Shown here piece after piece: positions 1 to 7,257 of a stretch of 17,918 nucleotides of DNA (positions within the stretch are counted from its first letter, which is position 1; each line of letters begins with the position of its first letter). The notes under the pieces were generated by a model that was not told the DNA's origin, ran no database searches, and saw nothing but the letters and a program-made list of their open reading frames with translations. A program made the translations under genes and the position numbers. The stretch spans positions 1 to 17,918 of the forward strand of contig JAAHIC010000003.1 of assembly GCA_010671965.1 (NCBI GenBank). Direction: 5' to 3'. Source of the DNA: Leptolyngbya sp. SIO4C5. Its GTDB lineage: Bacteria > Cyanobacteriota > Cyanobacteriia > Phormidesmidales > Phormidesmidaceae.

Positions 1-423
1 TGGGCAAGGCGGTAGAGGTGCCTTGCCCTGCCGGGCCTGCCGGTAAAGCCGTTTGCCTTCCACCTGAATAGCGCTGTAGCTGGGGGGGATCTGCTCAATC
101 GTGCCCTGAAACTGAGTCAAAGCTGCTTCCACGGTTTCTAGCTGCAAATGAGGCACAGGTTCAGCCCTGACCGTCTCACCTTCAAGATCGTCGGTGGTGG
201 TGGTAGTACCCAAGCGAATCACGGCCCGGTAGGCTTTATCAGGATGCAGATACTGAATCAGCCGCGTGGCGCGACCGATGGCAAGGGGCAAGACACCCGT
301 AGCTAAGGGATCTAGGGTGCCAGCATGGCCTATTCTTTTAATCCCCAGCAGTTTGCGAACTTTGGCAACACAGTCGTGAGAGGTAAAGCCAACGGGTTTG
401 TGGAGATTGAGAAATCCCTGCAC
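1..423 (-). CDS. truB: tRNA pseudouridine(55) synthase TruB, 5' part (runs off left edge)
   Basis: Makes pseudouridine at position 55 in the T-loop of tRNAs in the cytoplasm. The visible 141 codons start with GTG at 423; an in-frame TGA lies only two codons upstream, so no longer start is possible. The protein opens with the [15 protein letters not shown] stretch typical of TruB. It then carries the [14 protein letters not shown] motif, whose Asp38 corresponds to the family's catalytic aspartate, followed by [10 protein letters not shown], whose Tyr65 fits the conserved active-site tyrosine, and a TTTTDDLEG segment. The C-terminal part of the catalytic domain and the PUA-like tail lie outside the window. 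It is divergent from the COP23 operon, with about 157 bases between. The ATG-started reading frame on the opposite strand here (325-516) is a shadow. Confidence 0.93.
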   Translation of the reverse strand, partial: MQGFLNLHKPVGFTSHDCVAKVRKLLGIKRIGHAGTLDPLATGVLPLAIGRATRLIQYLHPDKAYRAVIRLGTTTTTDDLEGETVRAEPVPHLQLETVEAALTQFQGTIEQIPPSYSAIQVEGKRLYRQARQGKAPLPPCP

Positions 424-520
424 GTGTCATCAATAAAGTCAGTGCATTCAGCTTACCGTAGCGGTTTGTCATTCGGCAGCCACTTTGAACACGCAATCAA
501 ACCTAAACAATTCTGACGAC

Positions 521-536
521 TTGCCGAAAACGGCAA
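521..536. promoter_or_regulatory. Short perfect inverted repeat upstream of the COP23 operon
   Basis: TTGCCG (521-526), loop AAAA, CGGCAA (531-536). It lies in the divergent spacer between truB and the COP23 gene. A TAGAAT hexamer at 548-553 could be the -10 element of the plus-strand operon, but no good -35 lies at 16-18 bases. The repeat could be an operator or a small hairpin; no function is demonstrated. Confidence 0.3.
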
Positions 537-580
537 AACGCCTTGAATAGAATAGAGTTACTGGCACGAGAGGCGAAATA

Positions 581-1162
581 TTGGGCATGGGTCGCTTAGA
601 GGCTAGCCTGCTTGCAGCAGCGATCGCCGCCGCTACGATTACCGGGCGATCGCCAGCGGTGAAAGCGGAAGTCACCTTTGCCTGTCTACAGCAGGACGGC
701 ATCCCCACGACGGTGGCCCAAACCGCTGAGGGCACCGTAACGCTGGTGGAGTGGACAGCCGCCGAGATTGCAATCGCGCCGACCCGTACGCCGCAAACTG
801 AATGTGAAGCCGCTACCCAACAGTTTCAAACCTATTTGACCACAGGCAATCTCACCTATATCACCACGGGCCGGATGGACGGTGAACTGGTGACCTGCGT
901 GGCCCAGCAGGCTGGCGGCGGTTGTCGGGGACGGCTGTTTGCGCTCCAAGCTGAAATTCGTCCGCGAGCGGCGCTGCAGCGAATTTTGCGGATTCGGGTA
1001 CCCAATGACGGTCCGATTGAAGAGACTGGCTTACGGCTGTATGTGTCTTGGGAGCGCTATCTGCAGGGGGACTATCCGGCCCTACCGACAGCCGCGCCTC
1101 GTCCCTCAAATTCTGCTGAACCGCACCCGGAGGTTGAAGATGAACTTTCTCCTATCCGCTAA
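581..1162 (+). CDS. COP23-domain exported protein
   Basis: Matches the COP23 family (named after a circadian-oscillating 23-kDa membrane-associated protein of cyanobacteria); molecular function unknown. A hydrophobic N-terminus (residues 8-21) ends in a likely signal-peptidase site after AVKA (26-29), so the mature protein is probably exported. Family features seen are the TP-Q-x-E-C segment (Cys75), the TYLTTGNLTYITTGR core and a second Cys pair (106, 115). With Cys35 this makes four cysteines, enough for two disulfides (inference). Two starts compete: TTG at 581, seven bases after GAGAGG (568-573), and ATG at 587, thirteen bases after it. The ribosome site favours TTG, ATG being the cautious alternative; both give a signal peptide. 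The last 23 bases overlap the protease gene, implying translational coupling. Confidence 0.82.
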   Translation: MGMGRLEASLLAAAIAAATITGRSPAVKAEVTFACLQQDGIPTTVAQTAEGTVTLVEWTAAEIAIAPTRTPQTECEAATQQFQTYLTTGNLTYITTGRMDGELVTCVAQQAGGGCRGRLFALQAEIRPRAALQRILRIRVPNDGPIEETGLRLYVSWERYLQGDYPALPTAAPRPSNSAEPHPEVEDELSPIR

Positions 1163-2366
1163 AGCTGGGGCCGCGATCGCTGGCGTGAGTGCGCTCACGG
1201 TTTTACCGCTGCAGGTTGTAGCTCAGCTCAGCGGCTCTGATGTCAACGACATTGCCAAAGGCACCACTGTTTTAATCAACGGCCAGAATGCTGGATCAGG
1301 GGTAATTTTTGATCAGCAGGGCGATACCTACTATGTGCTAACCGCTAAGCACGTCGTTGCCACTGAGGATGAATATGAGGTCATTGCTCCCGACGAATCT
1401 ACCTATCCCCTAAGCTATAGCACCGTACAGCACTTACCCACAGTGGATCTAGCGGTGCTGCAGTTCAAGAGCCGCCAAGGCTACGAAAAAGCTCAGCTCG
1501 GTAACTCAGACGGTCTGACAGAAGGCGACACCGTTTTTATTGCTGGCTGGCCTGCGGCCGGAGACGCCATTCCTCATATCTATCAGCTAACAACAGGGCA
1601 AATTTCCGGCCTGCCCCGGCGACCACTGCCCGGTGGCTACGGCCTGATTTATACCAATGTCACCCGCGAAGGCATGAGCGGCGGCCCTATTTTCGATCAG
1701 CAGGGCGAGGTGGTGGGCATTCACGGCCAGGCCGAAGGGCGCGAGGTGTATCTGCCGACCTATGAAACCGATGCGACTGTAGTTCGGGCCGGATTCAACT
1801 TGGGCATTCCGGTCAATACCTTCTTGCAGCAGGCAGAGCAAACCGCTATGCCGATCATCACCCAAGAGCGCATCACGGCTTTAGCCGAATCAGCTCAGCC
1901 CGCCCCGCCTCCTACCTACTTTGCCCGTCCGCCCCGCCTCGTGAATACGCGGGTACCCAACAACTTCGAGGGCCGCCGCACCACCTATTACTTCACGATT
2001 GACCTGCCCGCGGCGGCGGCAGAATCCTTAGAACAGGTGACGATCGCTCAAACCCTCGGCAGCGACTATCCCCGCTTCAGCGCCCGCAATACCACTGCTT
2101 TTGAAGGCACCTATGGCGATCGCGGCGAGGAAATTCCCTTAGCGTTTGTAGTCAGCGATCGCGACAGCCGCACGGTCACGGTCACGTTCGAGCCGCCAGT
2201 TGCACCAGGCAGACAGATCACCCTGGCCCTTGATGTCCGTCGCAACCCGGATGAAGGCACCTACCAGTACCGTGTCGTTGCCTATCCTGCGGGTGCAGCA
2301 GGACTGGAACAATATCTGGGATTGGCGCGGCTGCAGTTTTATCATCCCGCTTCGCTGAAACTGTAG
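1140..2366 (+). CDS. Exported trypsin-like serine protease fused to a DUF2808 domain
   Basis: A 408-residue protein with two parts. Residues 1-28 form a signal peptide ending VVA|Q. Residues about 35-240 are a trypsin-like (S1/HtrA-type) domain with the full triad: His71 in TAKHVV, Asp103 in TVDLAVL and Ser180 in GMSGGP. Residues from about 258 to the end match DUF2808, starting at PPRLVNTRVPNNFEGRR and running through YYFTIDLP. No PDZ domain is seen. The ATG at 1140 is chosen because GGAGG (1129-1133) sits six bases upstream and a signal peptide follows directly; the frame stays open back to 939, but that extension lies inside the COP23 gene and has no signal character. It overlaps COP23 by 23 bases and the TPR-CHAT gene begins 7 bases after its stop, so the three genes form one operon. 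The substrate is unknown. Confidence 0.88.
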   Translation: MNFLLSAKAGAAIAGVSALTVLPLQVVAQLSGSDVNDIAKGTTVLINGQNAGSGVIFDQQGDTYYVLTAKHVVATEDEYEVIAPDESTYPLSYSTVQHLPTVDLAVLQFKSRQGYEKAQLGNSDGLTEGDTVFIAGWPAAGDAIPHIYQLTTGQISGLPRRPLPGGYGLIYTNVTREGMSGGPIFDQQGEVVGIHGQAEGREVYLPTYETDATVVRAGFNLGIPVNTFLQQAEQTAMPIITQERITALAESAQPAPPPTYFARPPRLVNTRVPNNFEGRRTTYYFTIDLPAAAAESLEQVTIAQTLGSDYPRFSARNTTAFEGTYGDRGEEIPLAFVVSDRDSRTVTVTFEPPVAPGRQITLALDVRRNPDEGTYQYRVVAYPAGAAGLEQYLGLARLQFYHPASLKL

Positions 2367-2373
2367 GAGCGTT

Positions 2374-5300
2374 ATGGCAAGCAGATGGCCGTGGCTGTGG
2401 GGCAGCTTGCTCTGGCTTGGGGCACAGGCCAGCGTAGCCGTCCCCGCTAGTGCTGTGCCAGCTAAACTAAGCAGAGCTGACACGCTACAGACCTTACCCT
2501 CAGACCCGCTACAACAGGGAGAATGGCTCTTTTTTCAGGGCCAGTTTCCGGCGGCCCGGAGCGTCTATCAGCAGGCACTTCGTCAGGCGCAGCAGGCAGG
2601 CGATCGCCCTGCGGCAGCGGCGGCCTACTTGGGGCTAGGGCAAGTTTTGCTCAACTTAGGCGACTATGGAACCGCCTTAACAGCTTTAACCCAGGCGCGA
2701 TCGCAGTATGCCGCTCTATCAGATCCTGCAGGGCTGGCGGCCACTCTCAATCAAATCGGCGTCGTCCAGCGGCGACTAGGCAATGTGCCCACCGCTTACA
2801 CCCTGCATCAGCAGGCCCTGGCTCTAGCGGCAACATCGCCAAGTTCGCAGTCAGTCCAGATTCGAGCCGAGGCTCTGCACAATTTAGCGGCAGTCCAGGC
2901 CCATCGGGGCCACTATACTCAGGCCCTCAGTCTCTACAAGCAAGCGTTGGCTGCACGACAGGCCATGGCGCAGGCAGCCCCTGCTGAGATCGGCTCGTAC
3001 TTTCATGCCGGGCGCACCTTCAACAATCTGGGCGGTATCTACGATCGCTTAGGAAACCATCCACAAGCCCTAGTTCACTATCAGCAGGCCCTCGCCCTCG
3101 CTCGTCATATAGGCAATCGTGCCAGCGAAGGCCGCTTGTTGAACAATATCGGTCGGCTGTATCGTCAGCAGGGAAAGTATCGAGCAGCGCAGGCCATTTA
3201 TCAGCAAGCGCTGACCGTTTTGCAGCCCCTAGGCGATCGGGCCAGTCTCAGTCAGGTTCTCACCAGCTTGGGACTGATTGCAGAGAACTTAGGCGAATAC
3301 GAGACAGCCCTGAATTACTACCAGCAGGGACAGACCCTGGCTAATGCGCTAGGCGATCGCCGTCAGCTCGGCTATCTCAGCGACAGCCTGGGCGGCCTCT
3401 ACTACCGTCAGGGTCGCTACGGCGAGGCCCTGAGCGCTTATCAGCAGGCTCTAGCTCAGCATCAGGCAATTGGTTTTCGCGCCGGGGAAGTTGCGGTCCG
3501 AGTGAATCTGGCTGGCGTCTACGAAGCCCTTGGACGCTACCCAGAGGCCCTACGGCATCTAGAAGCCGCCCTTCCTAGCGCCAATGAGCAGCAAGGAGCT
3601 GTTTTAGGGGCCATCGGCGCACTGCATGAGCGGGCCGGAAATTTGCCGCAGGCACTCGTGGCCTATCAGCGATCGCTCGCCGCAGCGCAGGCAACCGGTA
3701 GCTTAGCAGCAACAGGAGAAGCCTGGGATCGCTTGGGGGGACTCTATCAGCAGCTTGGTCAGTTAGACGCCGCTCAAATGGCCCTGCAGCAGGCGCTGGA
3801 TTTAGCTACTTTGACGGGCGATCGCGGGGCTGAGGGACGTACGCTCAACAGCTTGGCTCTCTTACTAGCTAGGCAGGGAGAAACCGACCAGGCCCAGGTC
3901 TTGCTAAGTCAGGCGAGAGGTCTTTTACAGGCGCTGGGGGATCGCGCCGGAGAGGCGATCGTGCTGAGCAACGGGGGCCAGCTTTTGGCGGCAGAACAGC
4001 CGTTCTTGGCGATCGCCCTCTACAAGCAGTCTGTCAATTTACGCCAAGACATTCGCTCTGACCTGTTAGGACTTTCCCCAGTACTGCAGCAGTCCTACAC
4101 CGATACCGTCGCTCAGACTTATCGCCAACTCGCTGATTTACTCCTACAGCAAGACCGAGTATTAGAAGCACAGCAGGTTTTAGACCTGCTGCAGCAAGCG
4201 GAGGCTAGCCGCTATTTGCGCAGTTCCAACGTGGCGGCTGAAATTGCCCTACAGCCCCCTGAGCAAGCAATCTTAGCCAGCTACGGGGAACTCCAGCGGT
4301 CGGCAGTTGAGCTAGGACAAGAACTGAACCAGCTCCGCCAGATACCAGATACTCAGCGATCGCCCGTGCAGCAGCAGCGTTTGGCCCAGCTCGTCCAGTT
4401 GCAGGACGACCTCAACCAGCAGTTTAATCAGTTTATTGCCACCCCAGCGGTGACGACCGCGCTTGATCAGCTCAGCCGTAGCGCCCAGCGGGCCAGCGTT
4501 CATCCGGCTGATTTAGATGCCCTGCGGGATAACCTACAGCAGCTTGATGGGGCACTGCTCTATCCCCTGGTTCTAGAAGACCGCCTAGAGCTAGTGCTAA
4601 CGCTGCCAGAGTCACCGCCGCTGCGCCGTACCGTCCCCGTTAGCCGCACCGCTCTTAATCAGGCTGTTTTAGACTTTCGCCAAGCCCTAGCGCAGCCTGG
4701 AACTGACGCGATCGCCCCGGCCCAGCAGCTCTACGACTGGCTGATTCGCCCAATTGCGGCTGATTTGGCTCAGTCTCCAGTCACCACGCTTGTCTATGCC
4801 CCTGACGGCTCGCTGCGCTATATTCCCCTGGCGGCGCTGCATGACGGTCAGCAGTGGCTGGTACAGGACTATATCATTAACGTGATTACGGCCCAGTCTC
4901 TGACAGAATTTAATACGGCCCCTGTTCCTCAGCCGCAGCTATTGGCCGGAGCCTTTGCCGATCCGGCGCTGAGCTATGACGTTGCTTTAGGAACGCGATC
5001 GGCTGACTTTAGCGGCCTTCCTTTTGCCGGACAGGAAGTACGCCAGCTACAAACACTCTGGCCGCAGTCGAGAATTTTGATTGATCAGGCTTTCAGCCTA
5101 GCTGAGGTGCAACCCCGTTTGGGAGACTATGACATTTTGCACTTTGCTACCCATGCCGCTTTCTTGCCCGGTCAGCCTGAAGCGTCATTTATTTTGTTTG
5201 GCAATGGCGATCGCGCTACGCTGCAGGATATTAGTAGCTGGTCTTTGCAGGCTGACTTGGTGGTGCTGAGCGCTTGTGAAACCGGACTCGGTGGCTTTGG

Positions 5301-5625
5301 CAATGGTGAGGAGATTTTGGGGCTGGGCTATCAGTTTCAGCGGCGCGGTGCGCAGGCAGTGCTGGCCTCTCTGTGGCAGGTGAACGACAGTAGCACCCAA
5401 CAGTTGATGACGGCTTTTTACCAGCAGCTACAGTCCGGGCAGAGCAAGGCCACCGCCCTCAGAACGGCTCAGCTCAGTCTGATTAACGGCAGTACCTTAG
5501 CTACTACTGATATCAGCCGCAACATTCAGATCAGACCTGAATCAACTACCCGCGATCGCCACTCAGAGGCTCTAGCCCATCCGTTCTACTGGGCACCTTT
5601 TATTCTTATTGGTAATGGTCTCTAA
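2374..5625 (+). CDS. Exported TPR-CHAT protein (caspase-like cysteine peptidase domain)
   Basis: A 1083-residue protein. A Trp-rich hydrophobic N-terminus ends in ASA (25-27), a signal-peptidase site. About twelve tetratricopeptide repeats follow (roughly residues 45-540), then a helical Gln-rich linker (about 620-720) and a C-terminal CHAT domain (about 770-1083). The CHAT dyad is intact: His927 in HFATHAAF and Cys968 in VVLSACETG. The domain ends with the usual HPFYWAPFILIG motif. CHAT domains are caspase/separase-like peptidases, and TPR repeats usually bind the partner or activator. The ATG at 2374 follows AGGAG (2365-2369), which overlaps the protease stop codon. The signal peptide places this CHAT protein outside the cytoplasm, next to a serine protease; activation of one by the other is inference only. 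Confidence 0.9.
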   Translation: MASRWPWLWGSLLWLGAQASVAVPASAVPAKLSRADTLQTLPSDPLQQGEWLFFQGQFPAARSVYQQALRQAQQAGDRPAAAAAYLGLGQVLLNLGDYGTALTALTQARSQYAALSDPAGLAATLNQIGVVQRRLGNVPTAYTLHQQALALAATSPSSQSVQIRAEALHNLAAVQAHRGHYTQALSLYKQALAARQAMAQAAPAEIGSYFHAGRTFNNLGGIYDRLGNHPQALVHYQQALALARHIGNRASEGRLLNNIGRLYRQQGKYRAAQAIYQQALTVLQPLGDRASLSQVLTSLGLIAENLGEYETALNYYQQGQTLANALGDRRQLGYLSDSLGGLYYRQGRYGEALSAYQQALAQHQAIGFRAGEVAVRVNLAGVYEALGRYPEALRHLEAALPSANEQQGAVLGAIGALHERAGNLPQALVAYQRSLAAAQATGSLAATGEAWDRLGGLYQQLGQLDAAQMALQQALDLATLTGDRGAEGRTLNSLALLLARQGETDQAQVLLSQARGLLQALGDRAGEAIVLSNGGQLLAAEQPFLAIALYKQSVNLRQDIRSDLLGLSPVLQQSYTDTVAQTYRQLADLLLQQDRVLEAQQVLDLLQQAEASRYLRSSNVAAEIALQPPEQAILASYGELQRSAVELGQELNQLRQIPDTQRSPVQQQRLAQLVQLQDDLNQQFNQFIATPAVTTALDQLSRSAQRASVHPADLDALRDNLQQLDGALLYPLVLEDRLELVLTLPESPPLRRTVPVSRTALNQAVLDFRQALAQPGTDAIAPAQQLYDWLIRPIAADLAQSPVTTLVYAPDGSLRYIPLAALHDGQQWLVQDYIINVITAQSLTEFNTAPVPQPQLLAGAFADPALSYDVALGTRSADFSGLPFAGQEVRQLQTLWPQSRILIDQAFSLAEVQPRLGDYDILHFATHAAFLPGQPEASFILFGNGDRATLQDISSWSLQADLVVLSACETGLGGFGNGEEILGLGYQFQRRGAQAVLASLWQVNDSSTQQLMTAFYQQLQSGQSKATALRTAQLSLINGSTLATTDISRNIQIRPESTTRDRHSEALAHPFYWAPFILIGNGL

Positions 5626-5629
5626 TCAA

Positions 5630-5714
5630 CGGAGAGGGTGGGATTCGAACCCACGGTGCCTTTCAGCACACTCGATTTCAAGTCGAGCGCATTCGACCAC
5701 TCTGCCACCTCTCC
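5630..5714 (-). tRNA. tRNA-Ser (anticodon UGA)
   Basis: Read on the minus strand, the 7-bp acceptor stem GGAGAGG/CCTCTCC closes perfectly. The anticodon loop is CTTGAAA with anticodon TGA. A long variable arm of the serine type and a GGTTCGAATCC T-arm are present. The discriminator base is G, as expected for serine. CCA is not encoded. It lies four bases past the CHAT stop, in the opposite direction. Confidence 0.97.
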
Positions 5715-5790
5715 AGGGCTGCGCATTTGCTAACGTGATGGGATTTTATCATTAATCAAACGCTTCAGCAGCCTACAGTTTAGCGCAAGA

Positions 5791-5988
5791 TTATTCCTCA
5801 CGGGCAGCTTCTTGACGCGCCCGCGCCTGATCGACAGTTTCGTCTGACAGCATGGGATCTGCTTGGGGCGCCGTTAGCTCTTGGGGATCTGTTTCGGGGC
5901 CAGTAGCCAGTTCCTTCTGAGCTTTGGCGGCTGCCTCCGTGGGCGTATTGGTTTTTGGCACTGAGTTTTCAGGGCGATCGCCAGTCAT
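5791..5988 (-). CDS. Small acidic hydrophilic protein, unknown function
   Basis: 65 residues, rich in Glu, Ala, Pro, Thr and Gln, without membrane segments, cysteines or a recognisable domain; it looks largely disordered. ATG at 5988; the upstream GAGCAAG is only a weak ribosome site. The frame is free of conflict with any better gene and has codon use like its neighbours, including a HIP1 octamer near the start. I do not recognise the family. It may be a real small cyanobacterial protein or a chance frame. Confidence 0.45.
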   Translation of the reverse strand: MTGDRPENSVPKTNTPTEAAAKAQKELATGPETDPQELTAPQADPMLSDETVDQARARQEAAREE

Positions 5989-6081
5989 AGCTTGCTCACA
6001 ATATCTACACGCTCTAGGATATGGAGCGATTGCTCCCCTGATCGTCTACCCTGCGACCCAAAGCGAACAGATCTAGAGCTT

Positions 6082-6117
6082 AAAGTCTCCAGATTCACCA
6101 CTGAACCTGGAGACTTT
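6082..6117 (-). terminator. Long RNA hairpin downstream of the Nif11-like gene
   Basis: Arms AAAGTCTCCAG (6082-6092) and CTGGAGACTTT (6107-6117) pair perfectly over 11 bp. The inner TTCA/TGAA pair continues the stem around a 4-base loop. The one mismatch becomes a G·U wobble if the minus strand is transcribed, giving a continuous 16-bp stem with loop GUGG, so it is best read as a minus-strand RNA structure. It lies 55 bases past the Nif11-like stop and 94 bases before the small acidic gene. Only three U residues follow, so it may be a weak terminator or a 5'-leader structure of the next gene. Confidence 0.5.
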
Positions 6118-6171
6118 GCAAATTTGGGATGCAGAGCGACCGCCAGTACCCTGCAGCCAGCGATCGCTGCC

Positions 6172-6567
6172 CTACTTAGCAGATTTAGACGAGAGATCGT
6201 AGCCCAGGTATGTACGGGTCAAATACTTAGCCAAGCGCTTGACTGAATTGGTGTTGCGGCTGGTAGTGCTGCTAGCGCCTATTGCCTGGGCAAACGCCTG
6301 ATCAGAAATTTTGCCAGCCTGGTGCTTTTCAAACGCATCTACAACAGCAACCAGTTCCTCAACCGAGAACGGGTAGCCATTTTTCGTGGCAAATTCGGCC
6401 ACAATGGGGGCTCGCTCACCCTTGAGCGCTTCTGTTTCTTGTGGATCAAGTTCTGATTCGCTGCTGATATCGCCGTCCCCGACACCCAGGAGTTCTTCTA
6501 GCTGCTGGCGCAGGGCTGCATCGTCGGCAGTTTTCTGCATAAATTGCAGAACAGTTGCAGTTGACAT
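6172..6567 (-). CDS. Nif11-like domain protein
   Basis: 131 residues from the ATG at 6567. The N-terminal MSTATVLQFMQKTADDAALRQ resembles the start of Nif11 domains: a short helix, then xxxDxxLRxQL. A later FATKNGYPFSVEELVAVVDAF segment matches the second Nif11 helix pair (GYxFTxEEL). Family members include leader-like sequences of RiPP pathways and stand-alone proteins of unknown role. No modification enzyme, precursor array or nif gene is nearby, and there is no GG cleavage site with a core peptide, so a stand-alone role is more likely. The C-terminus is basic (KRLAKYLTRTYLGYDLSSKSAK). An in-frame TTG at 6588 would add seven residues; ATG is preferred, with GAGCAAGG about 14 bases upstream. 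Confidence 0.7.
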   Translation of the reverse strand: MSTATVLQFMQKTADDAALRQQLEELLGVGDGDISSESELDPQETEALKGERAPIVAEFATKNGYPFSVEELVAVVDAFEKHQAGKISDQAFAQAIGASSTTSRNTNSVKRLAKYLTRTYLGYDLSSKSAK

Positions 6568-6663
6568 AGCCAAAATTGCCTTGCTCAATAGATTTACATG
6601 TCTAGGTATAGCAAGGCGCTCACAGATTGTCTGTTAATAAAAAACGAAACTTGTGATGAAATC

Positions 6664-7068
6664 CTAATCTGAAGGCTGAGTGGCAATGCCTAAGCGCACC
6701 TGGTCAATTTTTCGTAGCTCATCCATCGCCGCTACCACTCGCCCATGATCAACCGCTGCATCGGCATTGATAGTCACTAAAACGGGCTGCCCCGCTTCAG
6801 TTTGGCTTTCTACCGCTGCGGTTAAATTGCTCAGCGCTATCGCTTCCTGATCTAGAAATAAGTTGCCTTGGGCATCTATGGTGAGGGTTAGATCGGGCGA
6901 TCGCTGCTGATTGGCGGTGACAGCCCCAGGCAGATTGACCGGCAATCCTTCAGATCGGGTTAAAAACAGCGTAGACAAAATAAAGAAGGCCAGTACCGCA
7001 AAGATGACATCGATCATCGGCACGATATTGATCTGGGAAGGCTTCTCAGGATCTTCGGGCAAATTCAT
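6664..7068 (-). CDS. exbD: ExbD/TolR-family biopolymer transport protein
   Basis: 134 residues, the usual length. A short cytoplasmic tail precedes a single membrane segment (about 15-36, NIVPMIDVIFAVLAFFILST) with the family's conserved aspartate at residue 20 (MIDVIF), which in ExbD/TolR carries proton flow through the ExbB pentamer. The rest is a periplasmic domain. ExbB-ExbD complexes energise TonB-type outer-membrane uptake or Tol functions. The ATG at 7068 is fixed by an in-frame stop five codons upstream; the ribosome site is poor. No exbB or tonB is adjacent, so its partner must be encoded elsewhere. It is divergent from a small-RNA candidate whose promoter lies about 20 bases away. 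Confidence 0.88.
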   Translation of the reverse strand: MNLPEDPEKPSQINIVPMIDVIFAVLAFFILSTLFLTRSEGLPVNLPGAVTANQQRSPDLTLTIDAQGNLFLDQEAIALSNLTAAVESQTEAGQPVLVTINADAAVDHGRVVAAMDELRKIDQVRLGIATQPSD

Positions 7069-7088
7069 ACAGATGCGGCGCTAACTTG

Positions 7089-7116
7089 TTGACAATAAAT
7101 CCTATTAAGCTAATAT
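7089..7116 (+). promoter_or_regulatory. Promoter of the small-RNA candidate
   Basis: Perfect -35 TTGACA (7089-7094), 16-base spacer, -10-like TAATAT (7111-7116). It points toward a region with no credible protein gene and a strong terminator about 110 bases downstream. Predicted start near 7123. Confidence 0.5.
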
Positions 7117-7122
7117 GGATTT

Positions 7123-7234
7123 GGGCCAGCCGTTGAGTTCGAGGCTGGAGCGAAAATACAGCTTTTCTTGTTTTGTGTTCTCCTCTCAGATAGTTGAGGT
7201 GTTTAAGCCTAGCATCGCTGCTAGGCTTTTTTTT
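7123..7234 (+). ncRNA. Candidate small regulatory RNA, about 110 nt
   Basis: It is bounded by the promoter at 7089-7116 and a textbook terminator at 7205-7234. The predicted transcript opens with a 6-bp hairpin, CCAGCC (7126-7131) with GGCTGG (7143-7148). An AU-rich, mostly unpaired middle follows, with a CU-rich TTCTCCTCTC tract (7179-7187 region) complementary to Shine-Dalgarno sequences. GTTGAG occurs twice (7132-7137 and 7193-7198). The CU-rich unpaired centre between two hairpins recalls Yfr1 of cyanobacteria, but the Yfr1 core is not exactly present, so I do not assign that family. The overlapping reading frames (7115-7318 plus, 7046-7252 minus) look non-coding. Confidence 0.5.
7205..7234 (+). 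terminator. Rho-independent terminator
   Basis: A perfect 10-bp stem AAGCCTAGCA/TGCTAGGCTT with loop TCGC, followed by six more T residues on the plus strand (7229-7234). Read on the minus strand there is no U tract, so it serves plus-strand transcription, although all flanking protein genes are on the minus strand. Confidence 0.85.
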
Positions 7235-7257
7235 GCTAACAGCTTGCAACACAGCTA

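Noticed and set aside
939..1139. Longer N-terminus for the serine protease starting at 939
   Set aside because: It lies within the COP23 coding region, has no ribosome site, and would bury the signal peptide; GGAGG before ATG 1140 decides the start.
2523..2987. 154-codon plus-strand frame inside the TPR-CHAT gene
   Set aside because: A GC-driven shadow frame rich in Gly, Ser and Arg inside a well-supported gene.
2374..4000. Repetitive DNA in the TPR-CHAT gene
   Set aside because: The repeated CAGCAGGC-type words come from tetratricopeptide codons (QQAL), not from a mobile or tandem DNA repeat.
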